From NCBI RefSeq assembly GCF_014648055.1, contig NZ_BMQJ01000002.1, positions 496,001 to 560,000 on the forward strand: a stretch of DNA of 64,000 nt, read 5' to 3'. A program made the translations under genes and the position numbers. Shown in pieces: positions 61,183-64,000 of the stretch; the first letter of the stretch is position 1, and the number at the start of each line of letters is the position of its first letter. The notes below the pieces were generated by a model that worked only from the letters and a program-made list of their open reading frames with translations, was not told the origin of the DNA and did not search any database. The DNA is from Streptosporangium pseudovulgare (GTDB lineage: Bacteria; Actinomycetota; Actinomycetes; Streptosporangiales; Streptosporangiaceae).

Positions 61183-62721
61183 ATGCTGAACACCCGCTAC
61201 GCGCGTTCCGGAATGGTCTGCACCGTCGATCACCTCGCCTCCGGCGCGGGTGTGGCCATGCTGGAGCGAGGAGGTTCGGCGGCCGACGCGGCGATCGCGG
61301 CCAACGCCGTGCTGGCGGTGACCGCGCCGCACATGTGCGGGCTGGGCGGTGACCTGTTCGCGCTCGTCCACGACGGCCCCGGGGCCCCGGCCGCGCTCAA
61401 CGCCTCCGGCCGGGCCGGTTCCGGAGCGGACCCGGACCGGCTGCGCGCCGAGGGGCACGAGCAGATGCCGCACCGCGGGGACATCCGCTCCGTCCCGGTG
61501 CCCGGCTGCGCCGACGGCTGGCTGGCCCTGCACGAGCGGTACGGCAGGCTGACCATGCCCGAGGTGCTGGCGCCCGCGATCGAGCACGCCCTCGCCGGGT
61601 TCCCCGCCTCCCCGCTGATGGTGCCGTCCCTGGAGACGGTCGCTCCCCTGCACCACGACTTCGCCGCCGCCCGCCGTACCGGGGACCTGATCAGGCGGCC
61701 CGGCGTGGCGCGGGCGCTGGAGGCCCTCGCCGAGGGGCGCGAGGGGTTCTACCTCGGCGAGTTCGGCGAGGGACTGATCGCCCTCGGCGGGGGCGAGTAC
61801 ACCGAGGACGACCTGGCCAGGGAGAACGCCGACTGGGTCGAACCGCTCAGGATCCGCGCGCTGGGCCACGACGTGTGGACCGCGCCGCCGAACTCCCAGG
61901 GTTACCTGCTGCTGCTCGCGCTGGCCATCGCCGAGGAGCTCGACCTGCCCGCCGACCCGGCCGACCCCCTCTGGGCGCACCTGCTGGTGGAGGCCGCGCG
62001 GATGGCCGGGCACGACCGGCCCGACGTGCTGTTCGAGGACTGCTCCGTCGAGGAGGCGCTCGCCTCGGCCGCCGAGCGCCGGAGGATGATCGACCGGGAC
62101 AAGAGGGTCACGGTGCGCGACCTCACCTCCTCCGGCGACACCACCTACCTGTGCGCGGTGGACGGCGAGGGCATGGGCGTCTCGCTGATCCAGTCCAACG
62201 CCTCCGGCTTCGGCAGCCTCGTCTTCGAGCCGAACACCGGCATCAACCTGCAGAACCGCGGCATCGGCTTCTCCCTGAAGCCCGGGCACCCCGCCGAGTA
62301 CGGCCCCGGCCGCCGCCCGCCGCACACCCTCGTCCCCGCGCTGGTCACCCGGACCGACGGGTCGCTGCGCTCGGTGGTGGGCACCATGGGCGGCGACGCC
62401 CAGCCGCAGATCCTGCTGCAGATCATCACCCGCCTGCTGGTCCACGACCAGGCGCCGGGACAGGCGATCGCCGCCGCCCGCTGGCGGCTGGCCTCAGGCG
62501 GCACCGGCTTCGACACCTGGCTCGCCCCCGACCACGCGACGGTCGAGGTGGAGGAGGGCGCCCCGTGGAGCGGGGGCCTGGGCGAGCGCGGCCACCCCGT
62601 CCGCTCCGCGCCGTACGGCTCGTCGTTCGGCCACGCCCACCTGATCGACGTGCTGCCCTCGGGCATCCTCGCCGGCGCGGCGGACCCGCGCTCGATCATC
62701 GGGGCCGCCGCGGGCCTCTGA
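61183..62721 (+). CDS. Gamma-glutamyltransferase family enzyme
   Basis: A 512-aa Ntn-hydrolase precursor. The N-terminal GVAMLERGGSAADAAIAANAVLAVTAPHMCGLGGD is the family motif, and the autocleavage/nucleophile site is SSGDTTYLCAVDGEGMGVSLIQSN with the catalytic Thr near residue 319-320. RRPPHTLVPALVTRTDG and GTMGGDAQPQILLQIITRLL are conserved. There is no signal peptide, so it is cytoplasmic or not exported by Sec, unlike many classical GGTs; enzymes of this subgroup may be amide hydrolases or ligases of other gamma-glutamyl compounds. Start ATG 61183 is preceded by no strong binding site. Confidence 0.9.
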   Translation: MLNTRYARSGMVCTVDHLASGAGVAMLERGGSAADAAIAANAVLAVTAPHMCGLGGDLFALVHDGPGAPAALNASGRAGSGADPDRLRAEGHEQMPHRGDIRSVPVPGCADGWLALHERYGRLTMPEVLAPAIEHALAGFPASPLMVPSLETVAPLHHDFAAARRTGDLIRRPGVARALEALAEGREGFYLGEFGEGLIALGGGEYTEDDLARENADWVEPLRIRALGHDVWTAPPNSQGYLLLLALAIAEELDLPADPADPLWAHLLVEAARMAGHDRPDVLFEDCSVEEALASAAERRRMIDRDKRVTVRDLTSSGDTTYLCAVDGEGMGVSLIQSNASGFGSLVFEPNTGINLQNRGIGFSLKPGHPAEYGPGRRPPHTLVPALVTRTDGSLRSVVGTMGGDAQPQILLQIITRLLVHDQAPGQAIAAARWRLASGGTGFDTWLAPDHATVEVEEGAPWSGGLGERGHPVRSAPYGSSFGHAHLIDVLPSGILAGAADPRSIIGAAAGL

Positions 62722-62746
62722 CCGCGGCCGCCCGCGGCGAAGCCGG

Positions 62747-62771
62747 CGCGCCCCGCGGACGGCGGGGCGCG
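62747..62771 (+). terminator. Hairpin after the gamma-glutamyltransferase gene
   Basis: Perfect 10-bp GC stem (62747-62756 with 62762-62771), 5-base loop, 25 bases after the stop codon. No T-tract. The GGT and HAD genes converge here, so it may serve both. Confidence 0.6.
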
Positions 62772-62841
62772 GAAGCCGGCGGGAGGACCGGGGCGCCGCG
62801 GGAGGCCGGACGCCGGCCGGTCCGCCCCGTACGACCGGTGT

Positions 62842-62929
62842 CGGCGGTCAGCGCCGCAGGAGCGCGGCCAGGGCGTGCAAGGTGCCGGCGGTCAGCGTCG
62901 CAGGAGCGCGGCCAGGGCGTGCAGGTCGT
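62842..62929. repeat. 44-bp tandem duplication of the HAD gene 3' end
   Basis: Copy 62886-62929 is the real 3' end of the HAD gene with its TGA (62892-62894); copy 62842-62885 repeats it just outside the gene, with one substitution over 38 aligned bases. Both copies encode the peptide LHALAALLRR. Confidence 0.85.
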
Positions 62930-63539
62930 CGATGACGTGGTCGGCCTCGGCCGCCTCCGGCCGGTCGGCGTGCAGGTGACCCCACGGGCCGCGGCGGATC
63001 AGCGCGGTCCGCATGCCCGCCGCGCGAGCCGGACGGACGTCGTTGTCGAGCCGGTCGCCCACGTAGAGGATCTCCCCCGGCTCGCGGCCCGACACCGCGA
63101 CGACCTTGGCGAAGAACTCGGGGGCCGGCTTGGCCACGCCCCAGCCGTCGGAGGTGTGGATCGCGTCGACCGGCAGGTCCATCGCGGCCAGCGCGTCGTA
63201 CGCCTGCGGCGGCTGGTTGCCCGCGATGATCAGCTCGTACCCGAGGTCGCGGAGCGCGGCCAGGCCGGGCCGTACGTCGGGGTAGAGGTCGTCGGCGTCG
63301 AAGTTCACCCGGAGCCCGTCGGGGTCGTCGCGCTTCCACGCCTCCTGCTCGGCCTCCAGGTCGAACCCGGGCCGCAGCAGCTCGAAGACGTCGGAGAACG
63401 GCCGATCGAGGGCGGCCATGCCGCCCAGCATGCCGAGCACCGTGAACCGGGGGAACCCGAGCCGGTCGGCCCAGCGCGACCAGATCCGCGTCTCGTCGAT
63501 CAACGTCTCCCCGACGTCGAACACCACCGCCCGAACCAT
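62892..63539 (-). CDS. HAD-superfamily hydrolase
   Basis: A 215-aa protein, ATG 63537-63539 with AAGGGG 7 bases upstream; the longer frame from 63626 is rejected. MVRAVVFDVGETLIDET carries the nucleophile Asp8 in an FDVGET motif, where Gly replaces the usual second Asp. Motif II is IIAGNQ, motif III region GWGVAKPAPEFFAKV with the Lys, and motif IV ILYVGDRLDNDVRPARAAGM. It resembles phosphatases of the haloacid dehalogenase type with a small helical cap. The substrate is unknown. Confidence 0.9.
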   Translation of the reverse strand: MVRAVVFDVGETLIDETRIWSRWADRLGFPRFTVLGMLGGMAALDRPFSDVFELLRPGFDLEAEQEAWKRDDPDGLRVNFDADDLYPDVRPGLAALRDLGYELIIAGNQPPQAYDALAAMDLPVDAIHTSDGWGVAKPAPEFFAKVVAVSGREPGEILYVGDRLDNDVRPARAAGMRTALIRRGPWGHLHADRPEAAEADHVIDDLHALAALLRR

Positions 63540-63612
63540 GACATATCCCCTTTCGGCAGGCCGGACCGATCCTAGACGAGCGGGCATCGAGTCGTTCGCC
63601 TGGGAGAACGAC

Positions 63613-63684
63613 GGTCGCCCCGTCACCGCCGGTCACCCCGTCACCGCCGGTCGCCCCGTCACCGCCGGTCACCCCGTCACCGCC
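63613..63684. repeat. Four-copy 18-bp tandem repeat
   Basis: Four consecutive 18-bp units GGTCRCCCCGTCACCGCC (R alternates G and A) lie upstream of the HAD gene in the gap before the TetR gene. The region is non-coding in the real gene arrangement. The alternation G, A, G, A suggests duplication of a 36-bp dimer. Confidence 0.85.
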
Positions 63685-63716
63685 GGCCGTACCGCGCCTT
63701 CACCGCGCGCCGGGTC

Positions 63717-64000
63717 TCACGGCAGCAGACCGGTGACGATCGCGCGCAGTCCACGGTCGAAGGTGTCCTTGGCGGTCAGCTCCTCCCATCGCCGCCCCAC
63801 CTCCGCCAGCCGTGGGAACTCCCGCGCGTCGAGCCGGGCGAACACCCGCTCCCGGTACGTGTCCCCTTCCTGCTCCCGCCGTCTGCGCGCCGCGGCCCTG
63901 CCGCTGATCTCACCCGCCGTGTAGTGCCAGATGATCCGGTAGGCGTCCACGGCCTCCTCCGTCGTCAGCCCCGCACTCAGCGCGGCGTCGATGATCTGCT
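63717..64000 (-). CDS. TetR-family regulator, C-terminal part (runs off right edge)
   Basis: The visible 94 residues (QIIDAALSAGLTTEEAVDAYRIIWHYTAGEISGRAA...DTFDRGLRAIVTGLLP) show the TetR C-terminal ligand-binding domain pattern: YRIIWHYTAGEI followed by a charged helix and F(D/E)xGLxxIxxGL at the end. The N-terminal DNA-binding half lies beyond the window. The target cannot be told. Confidence 0.8.
   Translation of the reverse strand, partial: QIIDAALSAGLTTEEAVDAYRIIWHYTAGEISGRAAARRRREQEGDTYRERVFARLDAREFPRLAEVGRRWEELTAKDTFDRGLRAIVTGLLP

Noticed and set aside
63613..63684. 18-bp repeat array as a CRISPR
   Set aside because: Units are directly adjacent with no spacers and are too short.

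Overview
The window is very GC-rich DNA from a filamentous actinomycete. GTG starts, 4-base start/stop overlaps, an actinobacterial gas-vesicle set, a chitinase, a LAL regulator and secreted metalloproteases all point that way. Gene style suggests Streptosporangiaceae or a relative, but this is a guess. No rRNA, tRNA or CRISPR array was seen.

1-19.3 kb is a biosynthetic locus. On the minus strand nine open frames run as one chain with 4-base overlaps: a C-A-PCP-TE-MFS megasynthase, MbtH, a free ACP, an acyl-AMP ligase, C-PCP, a C protein with a degenerate active site, a second free-standing C protein, an A-PCP protein (glycine-like code) and a further C-domain protein leaving the left edge. 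Diverging from it on the plus strand are 2-oxoacid dehydrogenase E1alpha, E1beta and E2, without E3. The shared promoter region has two sigma70-type promoters facing apart. Each carries a 14-bp operator at its start site, one identical to and one a single base from the cellobiose-responsive CebR/CelR box. The arms are probably co-regulated to make an acylated peptide when cellulose breakdown products are present.

19.4-30.7 kb is mixed: a secreted GH18 chitinase with its own promoter and an upstream palindrome, a decayed histidine-kinase fragment, copC-copD, a polytopic membrane protein, an RsrR-like Rrf2 regulator divergent from an NmrA-like protein, and a CocE-type hydrolase fused to an ABC ATPase with its permease.

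30.7-37.2 kb is a complete actinobacterial gas-vesicle operon (gvpY-Z-A-F-G-O-J-L-S-K), bounded upstream by a strong terminator and driven by a sigmaB-type promoter. 37.25-40.17 kb is an island between ~44-bp inverted repeats: MFS exporter, MarR repressor and a broken tyrosine recombinase.

40.2-64 kb carries ordinary chromosomal genes: a 55-aa acidic protein, an alpha/beta hydrolase, a STAND ATPase, a terpene synthase, an ankyrin protein, PAC2, a Gfo/Idh oxidoreductase, a tyrosine phosphatase, an M6 protease, an ANTAR-PAS-PP2C phosphatase, a LAL regulator, an M4-M28-P-domain double protease, a gamma-glutamyltransferase, a HAD hydrolase and a partial TetR regulator. Several gene 3' ends here are tandemly duplicated through their stop codons.
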